A DNA stretch of 23,811 nucleotides, from assembly GCA_020253595.1 (NCBI GenBank), contig JADCBH010000327.1:1-23811 (forward strand), in the 5' to 3' direction. The notes beneath the pieces are model-generated. The model ran no database searches. It had not been told where the DNA came from and saw nothing but the letters and a program-made list of their open reading frames with translations. This document shows positions 8,079-14,754 of this stretch, piece by piece (position 1 is the first letter of the stretch; each line of letters begins with the position of its first letter). The DNA comes from Brevundimonas sp. (GTDB lineage Bacteria; Pseudomonadota; Alphaproteobacteria; Caulobacterales; Caulobacteraceae). A program made the translations under genes and the position numbers.

Positions 8079-9902
8079 ATGAGACGTCTTCTGTTCACCA
8101 CGAGCGCGCTCGCCGCGCTCGCCGCCCCTGCATGGGCCGAAGAGACCGAGACACTGACGGCCGATCCCCTGCCTGAAGTGATCGTCACCGCCACACGCCT
8201 GCCCGCGATCGCGGCGCGCACGCCGGGTGCCCGCGTCATCGACCAGACCGCCATCCAGCGCCGTGGGGCGGTCTTCACCGCCGACATCCTGGCTGACGTC
8301 CCCGGCCTGTCGGTGGTGCGCACCGGGGCGTTTGGAGGCGTGGCGCAGGTCCGCATCCGGGGTGCCAATCCCGGCAAGACGCTGGTCCTGATCGACGGCG
8401 TTCCCGTCAACGATCCGGCCGAGATCAACGGCGCCTATGACTTCTCAGGACTGGAACTGGCCGAGATCGAACGCATCGAGGTGCTGTCCGGACCCCAGTC
8501 TTCGCTCTGGGGATCCGACGCCATCGGCGGCGTGATCGCCTTCACCACCGCCGAGATCCGTGGTGTCAGCGCCCAGGCTGAGGCGGGATCGTTCGATACA
8601 CTGCGCGGCCGGCTTGCGGCGGGCGTCACCAACGACGCCTATGCATTCGGCGCCTGGGTGTCGCGGTTTTCGACCGGCGGTATCAGCGCGGCGGACGAGG
8701 CCGACGGCAATCCAGAGACCGACGGTCTGGACAGCACCACGGTCGGGGCCCGGGGGCGCTATGCCTTGTCATCCGCTGCCCGGATCGACGGCTCGGTGAG
8801 GTGGTCGCGCAATGAAGCCGACATCGACGGCTTTCCGGCACCACGCTTTCGCCTCGCCGACACGGCCGACTCGACAGAGAGCGAGCAGTGGTCTGGCTTT
8901 GCACGCCTGACCGTCGCCACCTCGGGTCTGGTCCATCAGTTCAGTCTGTCCGCCTCGGACATCCAGCGCGACACGGTCTCGCGTTTCCCCTCGACGTTCG
9001 AAGCCGATCGTCAGGTCTGGCGATGGCAGGCCAACGGCAGCTCCAGCGAGCGCCTGACCTATGCTTTCGGTGCCGAGCGCGAGGATACGCAAGGCAGCCT
9101 TTCGAGCGGTCTGGTCGACGAACTCGGCACGACATCGGTCTTCGGCACGGCTTCCGTTCAGGCCACGACGCGGCTGACCCTGACGGGTGCCGTGCGTTGG
9201 GACGACACCGACGACTTCGGTTCCGAGACCACGGGACGTGTTTCCGCGGCCCTGGACCTCGACAGTGGCTTCATCCTGTCGGGAGCCTGGGGAACCGGCT
9301 TCAAGGCCCCCTCGATCAGCCAGGCGGTCTGCGACTTCTGCTTCGCCCTTCGGCCCTTCCCGGTTCTGCGGCCCGAAAGTGCTGACGGGTTCGAGGCCGC
9401 GCTGGGCTGGACGGCACAAGATGGCCGACTGGACGGGCGGATCACGCTCTATCGGCTGAACGTCGAGGACCAGATCGCCTATGTCGCCGGCCGCTACATC
9501 AACATCGCACAGACCCGTACCGACGGGATCGAGGCGGAGACGACCGCGCGACTGGGTGGCGGCCTTGATCTGACCCTGGCCTATGCCTGGACCGACGCGC
9601 GTGACGAAACGACGGACGCCCGTCTGCTTCGGGTGCCAGAACACGCCGGCTCGGCGACACTCGCCTGGAGCGGCGAACGCCTGTCCGGTGCCCTGACCCT
9701 GAGGGCTGAGGGAGATCAGGATGATGCAGGCGGCGTGCGGGATGGCTTCGTCACGGCGAACCTGAATGGCGCCTACCGGCTGACGGACGGGGTCGATCTG
9801 ACCGCCCGAATCGAAAACCTGGCCGATGAGCGCTATCAGCAGGTTCTGGGCTACGGCGAGCCCGGCCGGTCCGCCTACGTGGGGGTCAGGCTGCGTTACT
9901 GA
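8079..9902 (+). CDS. btuB: TonB-dependent outer-membrane receptor, BtuB-like (cobalamin uptake)
   Basis: A 607-residue outer-membrane receptor for energy-dependent uptake, most likely of vitamin B12. A signal peptide of about 20 residues ends AWA/EE. A TonB box-like EVIVTAT lies at 33-39. The plug domain follows, with ADILADVPGLSVVRTG, VRIRGANPGKTLVLIDGVPVND and IERIEVLSGPQSSLWGSDAIGGVI. The rest is a beta-barrel rich in alternating aromatic strands, and it ends YVGVRLRY with the C-terminal aromatic typical of BAM substrates. The length matches E. coli BtuB (about 614). The substrate call rests on the upstream cobalamin riboswitch as well as on similarity. No btuC, btuD or btuF genes are next to it. 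Its 3' end overlaps the convergent reductase-like gene by 17 bases. Confidence 0.92.
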   Translation: MRRLLFTTSALAALAAPAWAEETETLTADPLPEVIVTATRLPAIAARTPGARVIDQTAIQRRGAVFTADILADVPGLSVVRTGAFGGVAQVRIRGANPGKTLVLIDGVPVNDPAEINGAYDFSGLELAEIERIEVLSGPQSSLWGSDAIGGVIAFTTAEIRGVSAQAEAGSFDTLRGRLAAGVTNDAYAFGAWVSRFSTGGISAADEADGNPETDGLDSTTVGARGRYALSSAARIDGSVRWSRNEADIDGFPAPRFRLADTADSTESEQWSGFARLTVATSGLVHQFSLSASDIQRDTVSRFPSTFEADRQVWRWQANGSSSERLTYAFGAEREDTQGSLSSGLVDELGTTSVFGTASVQATTRLTLTGAVRWDDTDDFGSETTGRVSAALDLDSGFILSGAWGTGFKAPSISQAVCDFCFALRPFPVLRPESADGFEAALGWTAQDGRLDGRITLYRLNVEDQIAYVAGRYINIAQTRTDGIEAETTARLGGGLDLTLAYAWTDARDETTDARLLRVPEHAGSATLAWSGERLSGALTLRAEGDQDDAGGVRDGFVTANLNGAYRLTDGVDLTARIENLADERYQQVLGYGEPGRSAYVGVRLRY

Positions 9903-10782
9903 CCGCAAACTGGGAGCCGGTCGTCAGTGCGGCCGGCTCTTCCAGTGCAAGCGTTGACCAGTCGAGGTCAGGGCTGGGGGCATGGGCAGCGGCCAGCACC
10001 GCCCGCATCTCCGCTGCCGAGGCCACGGAGGCGACGACCGCCGCGACCGGCGGCAGGTTCAGGCAGAAGGCCAGCGCCGCCTGCATCGGATCAGTTCGTG
10101 CTTCAGCCAGGCGGCGACGCGTGCGCGACAGAGCCACGCCATAGGCGCTCAGTCCCGGCGGCAGGGTCTCACGATTGGCGAACAGAAGGCCGCGCGCGAA
10201 CACCGAAGACGCGTGGACCTCCACACCCAGTCCGGCGAGATCGGCAAGAGTTCCTTCGGTAACGGGTCGCTGGTCCAGGATGTTGCAGGGAATCTGGACG
10301 ACATCGGGCTGGAAGCGCCGGGCCAGAAGCACCGGCCCATCCTCCATCGTCGTCAGGAAACCGATGCGGCGATAAAGGCCCCGATCCTTCAGCGACAGCA
10401 TCCGGTCCCAGAGCGCACGACCTTCGGCTCCGGCCAGGTCTCCGGCGCCGGAGACGAGCAGGACATCGCCGCGCGGCAGGCCCATGCGCTCCAGCGAACG
10501 CCGCGCCCGTGCCTCAACGCGATCCAGGCCTTCGGACAGGGCCACGGCGCGGACGCTGACTGCGAAAGGCGAGGGGAAAGGCCACGCCTGACCCAGAAGG
10601 CGTTCCTGATCCCCCTGGGGACGGGTCGCCACGCGAGTGATTCCGGCATCGGCAGCGGTCTGGAGCAGCGACCGCATTGCGTCCTCACGCGCCCCGACGG
10701 GTGCCGGAACGGCCCGCTCCGGCTCGGTCACAACGGCGAGCGCGAGTTTGGCTGCGGGCGAGGATGCGGCGGCGGATGTCAC
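9886..10782 (-). CDS. Aldo/keto reductase-fold protein lacking the catalytic tetrad
   Basis: A 298-residue protein of the short aldo/keto reductase family. The C-terminal half is well conserved: LWDRMLSLKDRGLYRRIGF, then DVVQIPCNILDQRP near 160-173 and GVEVHASSVFARGLLF near 186-201. The N-terminal half is degenerate. The usual first strand and its glycine-rich start are absent. Where the family has GI-x-x-x-DTA-x-x-YG-x-SE, this protein has GITRVATRPQGDQE (47-60), losing Asp and Tyr. The TK motif reads VSVR (75-78), and the LLLH motif reads LLVS (108-111). All four of Asp, Tyr, Lys and His are therefore missing. It is probably not an oxidoreductase; a binding or structural role is possible. 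Start is GTG at 10782. It converges on the TonB receptor gene. Confidence 0.8.
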   Translation of the reverse strand: MTSAAASSPAAKLALAVVTEPERAVPAPVGAREDAMRSLLQTAADAGITRVATRPQGDQERLLGQAWPFPSPFAVSVRAVALSEGLDRVEARARRSLERMGLPRGDVLLVSGAGDLAGAEGRALWDRMLSLKDRGLYRRIGFLTTMEDGPVLLARRFQPDVVQIPCNILDQRPVTEGTLADLAGLGVEVHASSVFARGLLFANRETLPPGLSAYGVALSRTRRRLAEARTDPMQAALAFCLNLPPVAAVVASVASAAEMRAVLAAAHAPSPDLDWSTLALEEPAALTTGSQFAVSNAA

Positions 10783-10881
10783 AATCCCGAGCCTGACCGC
10801 AAAAGTTTAAGGGAGACCTAGGGAGACCCTGCCGAAACCTTACCGGGCGAACACCGGTCGGAATCCACGCCGCGTCGCAGC

Positions 10882-10906
10882 GGAACAAGGGTCAGGGTGT
10901 GGCGTT
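10882..10906 (+). promoter_or_regulatory. EcfG/SigT-type general stress promoter
   Basis: GGAAC at 10882-10886 and CGTT at 10903-10906 are separated by exactly 16 bases. This fits the alphaproteobacterial EcfG (SigT in Caulobacter) promoter consensus. Transcription would start near 10912-10916, ahead of the ATG at 10960 and its GGAG. That also argues against the upstream in-frame start at 10897, which lies inside the promoter. Confidence 0.75.
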
Positions 10907-10947
10907 CAGCGGACGAGACCACTATTTACGGCAAAGCTGAACAACAC

Positions 10948-10951
10948 GGAG
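10948..10951 (+). promoter_or_regulatory. Ribosome binding site that sets the YqjD-like start
   Basis: GGAG sits 8 bases before the ATG at 10960. This selects that codon over the upstream in-frame ATG at 10897. Confidence 0.75.
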
Positions 10952-10959
10952 CGCGCATC

Positions 10960-11337
10960 ATGGCGACCAGCAAGGCTCGGGAAGACATCAAGAACGACCT
11001 GAACGCCCTCAAGGAGGACCTGAAGGTCGGTGCCCGCGAGGAGGCCGCCCGCCTCAAGGCCAAGGCGGCCGAGGCCGAGGCTCGCCTGCGCGAGAAGGCC
11101 GCAGAGGCGGACGCCCGCATTCGCGAAGGCACCGAAGTCCTGCGCGAACAGGCCCGCGACTACTATGACCAGGCTCGCGTCCGGAGCCGGGAGTACTATG
11201 ACGACGCAGCCGAGCGCTTCGACGAAGCCCAGCGCTACGTCACCGAGCGGGTGCAGGAGCGTCCGATCCAGTCGACCGCCATCGCGCTCGGCATCGGTGT
11301 CGTGCTTGGCCTTCTGCTCGCCGGTCGCCGCCGCTGA
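10960..11337 (+). CDS. ElaB/YqjD/DUF883-family membrane-anchored protein
   Basis: A 125-residue protein. Residues 1-95 form a long, highly charged amphipathic helix with an Ala/Glu/Arg-rich repeat (KAKAAEAEARLREKAAEADARIREG) that is likely a coiled coil. The C-terminus has the family hallmark: RPIQSTAIALGIGVVLGLLLAGRRR, a single membrane segment ending in arginines (given here as a motif spanning about residues 101-125). E. coli members are stationary-phase, inner-membrane proteins reported to bind ribosomes; that role is not shown here. It follows an EcfG-type promoter. Its TGA shares one base with the next ATG (TGATG), so the two genes are probably co-translated. Confidence 0.85.
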   Translation: MATSKAREDIKNDLNALKEDLKVGAREEAARLKAKAAEAEARLREKAAEADARIREGTEVLREQARDYYDQARVRSREYYDDAAERFDEAQRYVTERVQERPIQSTAIALGIGVVLGLLLAGRRR

Positions 11338-11735
11338 TGATCGGCAAAAGCGTCGTCAAGAAGCTGTCGGCGGCCTTCGTGGTCGCCGGCTGCGCCTTCG
11401 TGGCCGTCGTGGCGCTCGGAGCCACCGTGTTCTACGCCCTCGCGCTGGTCCTGCCGCCGCTGGGCGCCGCCGCCGCGACGGCGGGTCTTTTCGCCCTCAT
11501 CGCGATCGTTGTGGCGATCGTCTTCCTGGGCGCAGCGGGCGGTAGACGCCAGGAAGAGCCCGTGGAACCAGAGGGCCTCGGCGCACGCGCCTACGCCCTG
11601 TTCCGCGAGCGCCCCATCCTGGGCACGGTGGCGGCTCTGGCTGGCGGTTTCATCGTCCTGCGCAACCCTGCGCTTGCCACCATCTTGGCAGCCGCCTTCA
11701 CTGAGAAGCCGTCCGGGCGGCGCGGAAGGTACTGA
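11337..11735 (+). CDS. Small two-helix membrane protein (YqjE/holin III-like)
   Basis: A 132-residue protein with two long hydrophobic segments near residues 12-38 and 40-65. They are followed by a charged loop (GGRRQEEPVEPEGLG) and a third, weaker hydrophobic stretch near 95-117. Its layout and position directly after a YqjD-like gene match the YqjD-YqjE pairing of other proteobacteria. The sequence is too low in complexity for firm family assignment. The start is fixed by the TGATG overlap with the preceding gene. It is likely to share the general stress promoter, and transcription ends at the terminator just downstream. Confidence 0.75.
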   Translation: MIGKSVVKKLSAAFVVAGCAFVAVVALGATVFYALALVLPPLGAAAATAGLFALIAIVVAIVFLGAAGGRRQEEPVEPEGLGARAYALFRERPILGTVAALAGGFIVLRNPALATILAAAFTEKPSGRRGRY

Positions 11736-11780
11736 CCCGACCCGCGGGTTCGAACCCGCCCGATCTGATCTGAATGCGTG

Positions 11781-11815
11781 AAAGGGCTGCAGCATTGATG
11801 CTGCGGCCCTTTTTG
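11781..11815 (+). terminator. Rho-independent terminator
   Basis: A near-perfect stem, GGGCTGCAGCAT with ATGCTGCGGCCC and a very short loop, is followed by TTTTT. It ends the yqjD-like two-gene unit. On the opposite strand the same stem is followed by only three T residues, so it may work weakly for the convergent phosphoesterase gene, whose stop lies 3 bases away. Confidence 0.92.
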
Positions 11816-11817
11816 CG

Positions 11818-12675
11818 TCAGACCGCCGCCGCTTCGCGCACACCGGGAACCGAAGGATCGGGGGCCGAGTCGGCGTGGCGCGTATCCTGACGTCGCGGCA
11901 GCCGCCAGGTCTCTGCGGGTGCGAAGGCAACGCCGTCCCAGGCGATGACCGTGACCACGATCTCCCGTGCCGACCACTCGATCTGGTTGAAGCTGGGCGG
12001 TGCGCCGCGTTCGCGGTGCGAAAGCGTGCCGCAGCCGATGGCGTAGGAGCAGCGGTCCGACAGATCGATCGGCAGGGCGAAGGGGACATGGACGTGGCCG
12101 GTCGTGATCAGGTCGACACCTGCCTCCGCGAAGATGACGGCGGCGGCGTCTCCACGCTTCACCTCGCCCGTCATGGGCGCGCCGATCATCTCCACCAGGG
12201 GGTGGTGGCAGGCGAGGATTCTCAGCGCGCCGACCGGCGCTCGACGCAGGGCCTCGGCCGCACGCCGCGTCTGGTCCAGATCAATGACCCCCTTGGACCA
12301 GTTGGGGCGGGCCTGCCAGCCACGGGCGGTGACCACGCCGCGCACCATGACGCTGTCGGAGACGAACTCACCGTCATGGGCCGGGTAGCCGGTCGCGGCT
12401 TCAAACGCTCGCCACGGATGAAAGAGCCGCGCGGTCAGGCTGTAATAGGGGACATCATGATTGCCGACGATCACGAACCTCGGCGTCGGCATGGCGCGGA
12501 TCCAGTCCGCGGCCGCCGAGAACTCGCCGGGCAGCCCTTTCTGGGTGATGTCGCCTGTGATGAGGATCAGGTCCGTCGGCGTCGCATGTGCGAAATCGAG
12601 CGCAGCAGAGCAGGCGCGCTTGTGTTCCACGCCGAAATGGACGTCCGAAAACTGGAGCAGCCGACTTTCGGCCAT
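11818..12675 (-). CDS. Calcineurin-like metallophosphoesterase
   Basis: A 285-residue cytoplasmic metallophosphoesterase, similar in size and layout to CpdA-type and related phosphodiesterases. The five metal-binding motifs are all present: DVH at 11-13, GD at 41-42, GNHD at 71-74, HH at 157-158 and GHVH at 193-196. An active di-metal enzyme is therefore likely, but the substrate cannot be read from sequence. Candidates are cyclic nucleotides or a phospholipid head group. Its ATG shares one base with the stop of the upstream lipid kinase gene (TGATG), so the two are translationally coupled. That pairing makes a lipid-phosphate substrate worth considering. The C-terminal 25 residues are Pro/Asp-rich and probably disordered. 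Confidence 0.9.
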   Translation of the reverse strand: MAESRLLQFSDVHFGVEHKRACSAALDFAHATPTDLILITGDITQKGLPGEFSAAADWIRAMPTPRFVIVGNHDVPYYSLTARLFHPWRAFEAATGYPAHDGEFVSDSVMVRGVVTARGWQARPNWSKGVIDLDQTRRAAEALRRAPVGALRILACHHPLVEMIGAPMTGEVKRGDAAAVIFAEAGVDLITTGHVHVPFALPIDLSDRCSYAIGCGTLSHRERGAPPSFNQIEWSAREIVVTVIAWDGVAFAPAETWRLPRRQDTRHADSAPDPSVPGVREAAAV

Positions 12676-13649
12676 CAGGCGCGAACTTCCGATTCAGGGC
12701 GCTGGGGCGTGAGCGCCCTGAAGGCCTGGGGGATGAAACGAACGGTCGTCTCGGCGGCCAGCAGGGTGGGCTCGCCATCAAGAACCGCAGGAATGCGTGA
12801 GCGGGCGCGGATCCGGATCTGGCGGGCCGGCTGGGTCGCCACCGACGGATCCTGACGCCAGTCGCTGAACAGCGCGGTCGCCGCCAACCGAAACGCTTCG
12901 GACGCATCCAGTGGATTCATTGATGCGGCCTCCAGACCGACCGGATTTTCCAGGGCCCGGGAGATCGTCGGACTGATGAGGGCCAGCGCCTCGATCCGAC
13001 GCATCTTGCCACCGTCGAGTTCGACCCGGATCTTGCCCGAGAAGGCGCGTCGCAGGGCGCGGCGGGCATAGGTCCAGGCGAGGGATAGCTTTCCGGTTCG
13101 CATGGCCTCGCGCGCCGGTGCCCACAATGCCGGTGAACCAAAGATCCCTGCGCAATAGAAGGCCTCGCCCTCGACCTCGCCGCCTGACACGCACTGGACC
13201 GATCCGGTTTCCAGCGCCTCCCGGATCGCCACCTTCCAGTCGGTCGTGCCGTAGAGCGCCTTTGGCAACATGTTCATGGTGCCGCCGGGCAAAGGGGCGA
13301 CCAGCGGTCCGTCCGGCCCCACCTTGGACGCAACCGCCCGCGCGGTGCCGTCGCCGGCCAGGACGAACAGGACGTCGGGGTTGCGCGCCAAGGCCGCCTC
13401 GACCTGATCGTTGAGTGTCGTCCCGACCAGCTCGATCACCTCCGACGTGCAGTCGTAGTCGGCCATGATGGCTCTCGCTTCGTCCACGGCACGCGCTCCG
13501 GTCGAGCCGGACAGCGGGTTCACCAGGACGATCACGGAGCGGATCAAGACGTGTGGCGTCAGAATGCGGCGGGCCGGGCCGGCCGCATCCTCGGCGTCAG
13601 ACTTTCCTGCAGCGGCAGCGCGTTCAGCGGGCATGAACCAGTCGATCAC
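12675..13649 (-). CDS. Diacylglycerol kinase family lipid kinase
   Basis: A 324-residue protein with a DAGK catalytic domain, of the YegS/BmrU/DgkB type. These enzymes phosphorylate diacylglycerol or sphingoid-like lipids using ATP. The NP-x-SG-x-x-G motif is at 44-51. The nucleotide motif reads AGDGT (98-102) instead of the usual GGDGT. The PLPGGTMNML motif at 119-128 replaces the common P-x-GT-x-ND. A C-terminal beta-sandwich follows, with DGEP near 292-295. The start is GTG at 13649-13647; the ATG at 13634 is an alternative because neither has a strong ribosome site. The first 35 residues are outside the domain. It lies upstream of, and overlaps, the phosphoesterase gene. Confidence 0.88.
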   Translation of the reverse strand: MIDWFMPAERAAAAGKSDAEDAAGPARRILTPHVLIRSVIVLVNPLSGSTGARAVDEARAIMADYDCTSEVIELVGTTLNDQVEAALARNPDVLFVLAGDGTARAVASKVGPDGPLVAPLPGGTMNMLPKALYGTTDWKVAIREALETGSVQCVSGGEVEGEAFYCAGIFGSPALWAPAREAMRTGKLSLAWTYARRALRRAFSGKIRVELDGGKMRRIEALALISPTISRALENPVGLEAASMNPLDASEAFRLAATALFSDWRQDPSVATQPARQIRIRARSRIPAVLDGEPTLLAAETTVRFIPQAFRALTPQRPESEVRA

Positions 13650-13694
13650 ATCCGCCGAACGTCCCGGTCAAGGGCTCGTTCCGCAGAAGTGTGA

Positions 13695-14057
13695 CTAGGA
13701 CTTGGCCGGTGCGGCTGCCGGCGCGGCTGCCGTCGCTGCGGCGGCCGCAGCCGCGGTCGCAGCGGCATCGCCCGCGGTTTCAGCGGCAGCTTCGGCAGCT
13801 TCACCCGCTTCGGGCGTTTGGCCTGCCAGTTCGCGGGCCGCGTTGACACCGGCCGTGATCCAGCCGTCCATCATGACACCACCTTCAGCGAGCGACTGCT
13901 CCTTGATCCCGAGAGCCGCCGTCAGGGCTCCGAAGAGGGCCAGCAGGGTGACCACGAAGCCCACCAGACCGCCAGCTCCCGCGCCACGACGTTTCTTGCG
14001 GGCCCAGACCGGGCTCGAGTGCCCGTCAGAATCGCGAACCGGTTGAGGAAAACGCAT
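13695..14057 (-). CDS. Small membrane protein with Ala-rich C-terminal tail
   Basis: A 120-residue protein. A polar, basic N-terminus (WARKKRRGAGAGG, 18-30) precedes one membrane helix at about 31-52, so the N-terminus is probably cytoplasmic by the positive-inside rule. From residue 80 to the end the chain is an Ala/Glu then Ala/Pro tract resembling a flexible periplasmic linker. No enzyme motif is seen. The open frame extends to 14147, but the ATG at 14057 has AAGGGG 7 bases upstream, so I place the start there. The tract is repetitive at DNA level (GCGGC-type triplets), and replication slippage could vary its length. Function unknown. Confidence 0.75.
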   Translation of the reverse strand: MRFPQPVRDSDGHSSPVWARKKRRGAGAGGLVGFVVTLLALFGALTAALGIKEQSLAEGGVMMDGWITAGVNAARELAGQTPEAGEAAEAAAETAGDAAATAAAAAAATAAAPAAAPAKS

Positions 14058-14064
14058 AAGCAAA

Positions 14065-14070
14065 CCCCTT
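14065..14070 (-). promoter_or_regulatory. Ribosome binding site for the Ala-rich membrane protein
   Basis: AAGGGG on the minus strand, 7 bases before the ATG at 14057. It sets this start rather than the upstream in-frame ATG at 14147. Confidence 0.7.
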
Positions 14071-14153
14071 GCAGAACTGGCGTCCGTTCGATCCGCGCCC
14101 CTCGCGCGCCCGACGGCCCAGCCTATGCCATCGTTGACGGGCAGCATAGGCGT

Positions 14154-14178
14154 GGAACCTGGGCTATAATCCAGCGTT
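14154..14178 (+). promoter_or_regulatory. EcfG/SigT-type general stress promoter
   Basis: GGAAC at 14154-14158 and CGTT at 14175-14178 are separated by exactly 16 bases, the same arrangement as at 10882-10906. Transcription would start near 14185, about 35 bases before the lipoprotein ATG. A TATAAT lies within the spacer, but without a partner -35 at normal distance. Confidence 0.75.
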
Positions 14179-14207
14179 CTCGCTCACGGGGCGAAACATC
14201 AGGGATG

Positions 14208-14212
14208 AAGGA
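14208..14212 (+). promoter_or_regulatory. Ribosome binding site that sets the lipoprotein start
   Basis: AAGGA lies 7 bases before the ATG at 14220. This favours it over the in-frame ATG at 14205, which has no such site. Confidence 0.7.
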
Positions 14213-14219
14213 CAGACTC

Positions 14220-14567
14220 ATGAAAAAGGCGATTATCGCGATCGGGGCAGCGGGCCTCATGGCCTCGGCCTGCGCCAGCGACCCTTACGGCTATGGCGGC
14301 ACCAATGAAACGGTACGCCAGGGGGCCATCGGCGCGGGCATCGGCGCTGTCGCCGGTGCCATCATCGGCAACAATGTCGGTTCGGGCAACGCAGCGACGG
14401 GTGCCGCCATCGGTGCCGTGGTCGGCGGCGCTGCAGGGGCCATCCGTGGCTCCAACCAGGACCGCAACAACCAGCAGCGCTACCGCGACAACCGGGGCAA
14501 CTACTACTACTGCTACGACAACCGTCAGGACGAGTGCTACTGGGAGAACGGCCAGCGTCGCTACTAG
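14220..14567 (+). CDS. Glycine-zipper lipoprotein
   Basis: A 115-residue envelope protein. The signal peptide ends in a lipobox-like ASAC at 15-18, so it is probably lipidated at Cys18 and may sit in the outer membrane. Residues about 34-76 are a glycine zipper, with Gly every fourth residue in two helical hairpin halves (GAIGAGIGAVAGAIIG and GAAIGAVVGGAAGAIRG). This resembles 17-kDa-antigen and YMGG/OmpA-like proteins that insert into or stiffen membranes. The C-terminal tail is Asn/Arg/Tyr-rich with two cysteines (YYYCYDNRQDECYW), which could form a disulfide. It stands alone behind a stress-type promoter and is closed by a terminator. Confidence 0.88.
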   Translation: MKKAIIAIGAAGLMASACASDPYGYGGTNETVRQGAIGAGIGAVAGAIIGNNVGSGNAATGAAIGAVVGGAAGAIRGSNQDRNNQQRYRDNRGNYYYCYDNRQDECYWENGQRRY

Positions 14568-14590
14568 GACGCTGATCGACTTCAGGTTTC

Positions 14591-14627
14591 AGGGCGGCGC
14601 GTCGAAAGGCGGGCCGCCCTTTCTGTT
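14591..14627 (+). terminator. Rho-independent terminator after the lipoprotein gene
   Basis: An 8-bp stem, AGGGCGGC at 14591-14598 with GCCGCCCT at 14613-14620, is followed by TTCTGTTGTT. The T-run is broken, so strength is moderate. Confidence 0.7.
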
Positions 14628-14754
14628 GTTGCGCACTGGCCCCGGGGTAACGAGACAATCGGTCCGTGCGTACGCAGCGCGGCGACCCGCCGCCGTGGCG
14701 CATCTTCATCGCGGCGGCTAGACATCTCGCCTGCCGACCGGAGAGCCGACGCCT

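Larger units (their letters stand above)
10783..10959. other. Divergent intergenic region with a stress-type promoter
   Basis: Apart from the EcfG-type promoter at 10882-10906, this region shows only a short tandem repeat (GGGAGACCT at 10811 and GGGAGACCC at 10821). I see no clear promoter for the reductase-like gene on the minus strand. Confidence 0.5.

Noticed and set aside
8769..9908. A 379-residue minus-strand open frame opposite the TonB receptor
   Set aside because: No domain is recognisable. The plus strand has plug and barrel motifs, a signal peptide and an upstream riboswitch.
10811..10829. Tandem GGGAGACCT/GGGAGACCC as a regulator-binding direct repeat
   Set aside because: There are only two short copies with a 10-base period and no matching partner elsewhere. 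This is too little to support a site.
10897..10959. N-terminal extension of the YqjD-like protein from the ATG at 10897
   Set aside because: That codon lies within the EcfG-type promoter and has no ribosome site. The ATG at 10960 has GGAG 8 bases upstream.
11744..11759. GCGGGTTCGAACCCGC resembles a tRNA T-arm and might mark a tRNA gene or an attachment site
   Set aside because: It is a 16-base palindrome. A T-arm with the normal 7-base loop pairs only two bases before a G-G mismatch, and the bases before it are the end of a membrane protein gene, with no room for the rest of a tRNA.
13702..14046. Plus-strand 114-residue Ala-rich open frame
   Set aside because: It is the complement of the Ala/Pro triplet tract of the minus-strand membrane protein, which has a good ribosome site and a membrane helix.
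14134..14170. TTGACG at 14134 and TATAAT at 14165 as a sigma-70 promoter
   Set aside because: The spacing is 25 bases, far from 17. The GGAAC-N16-CGTT pair in the same place is a better explanation.
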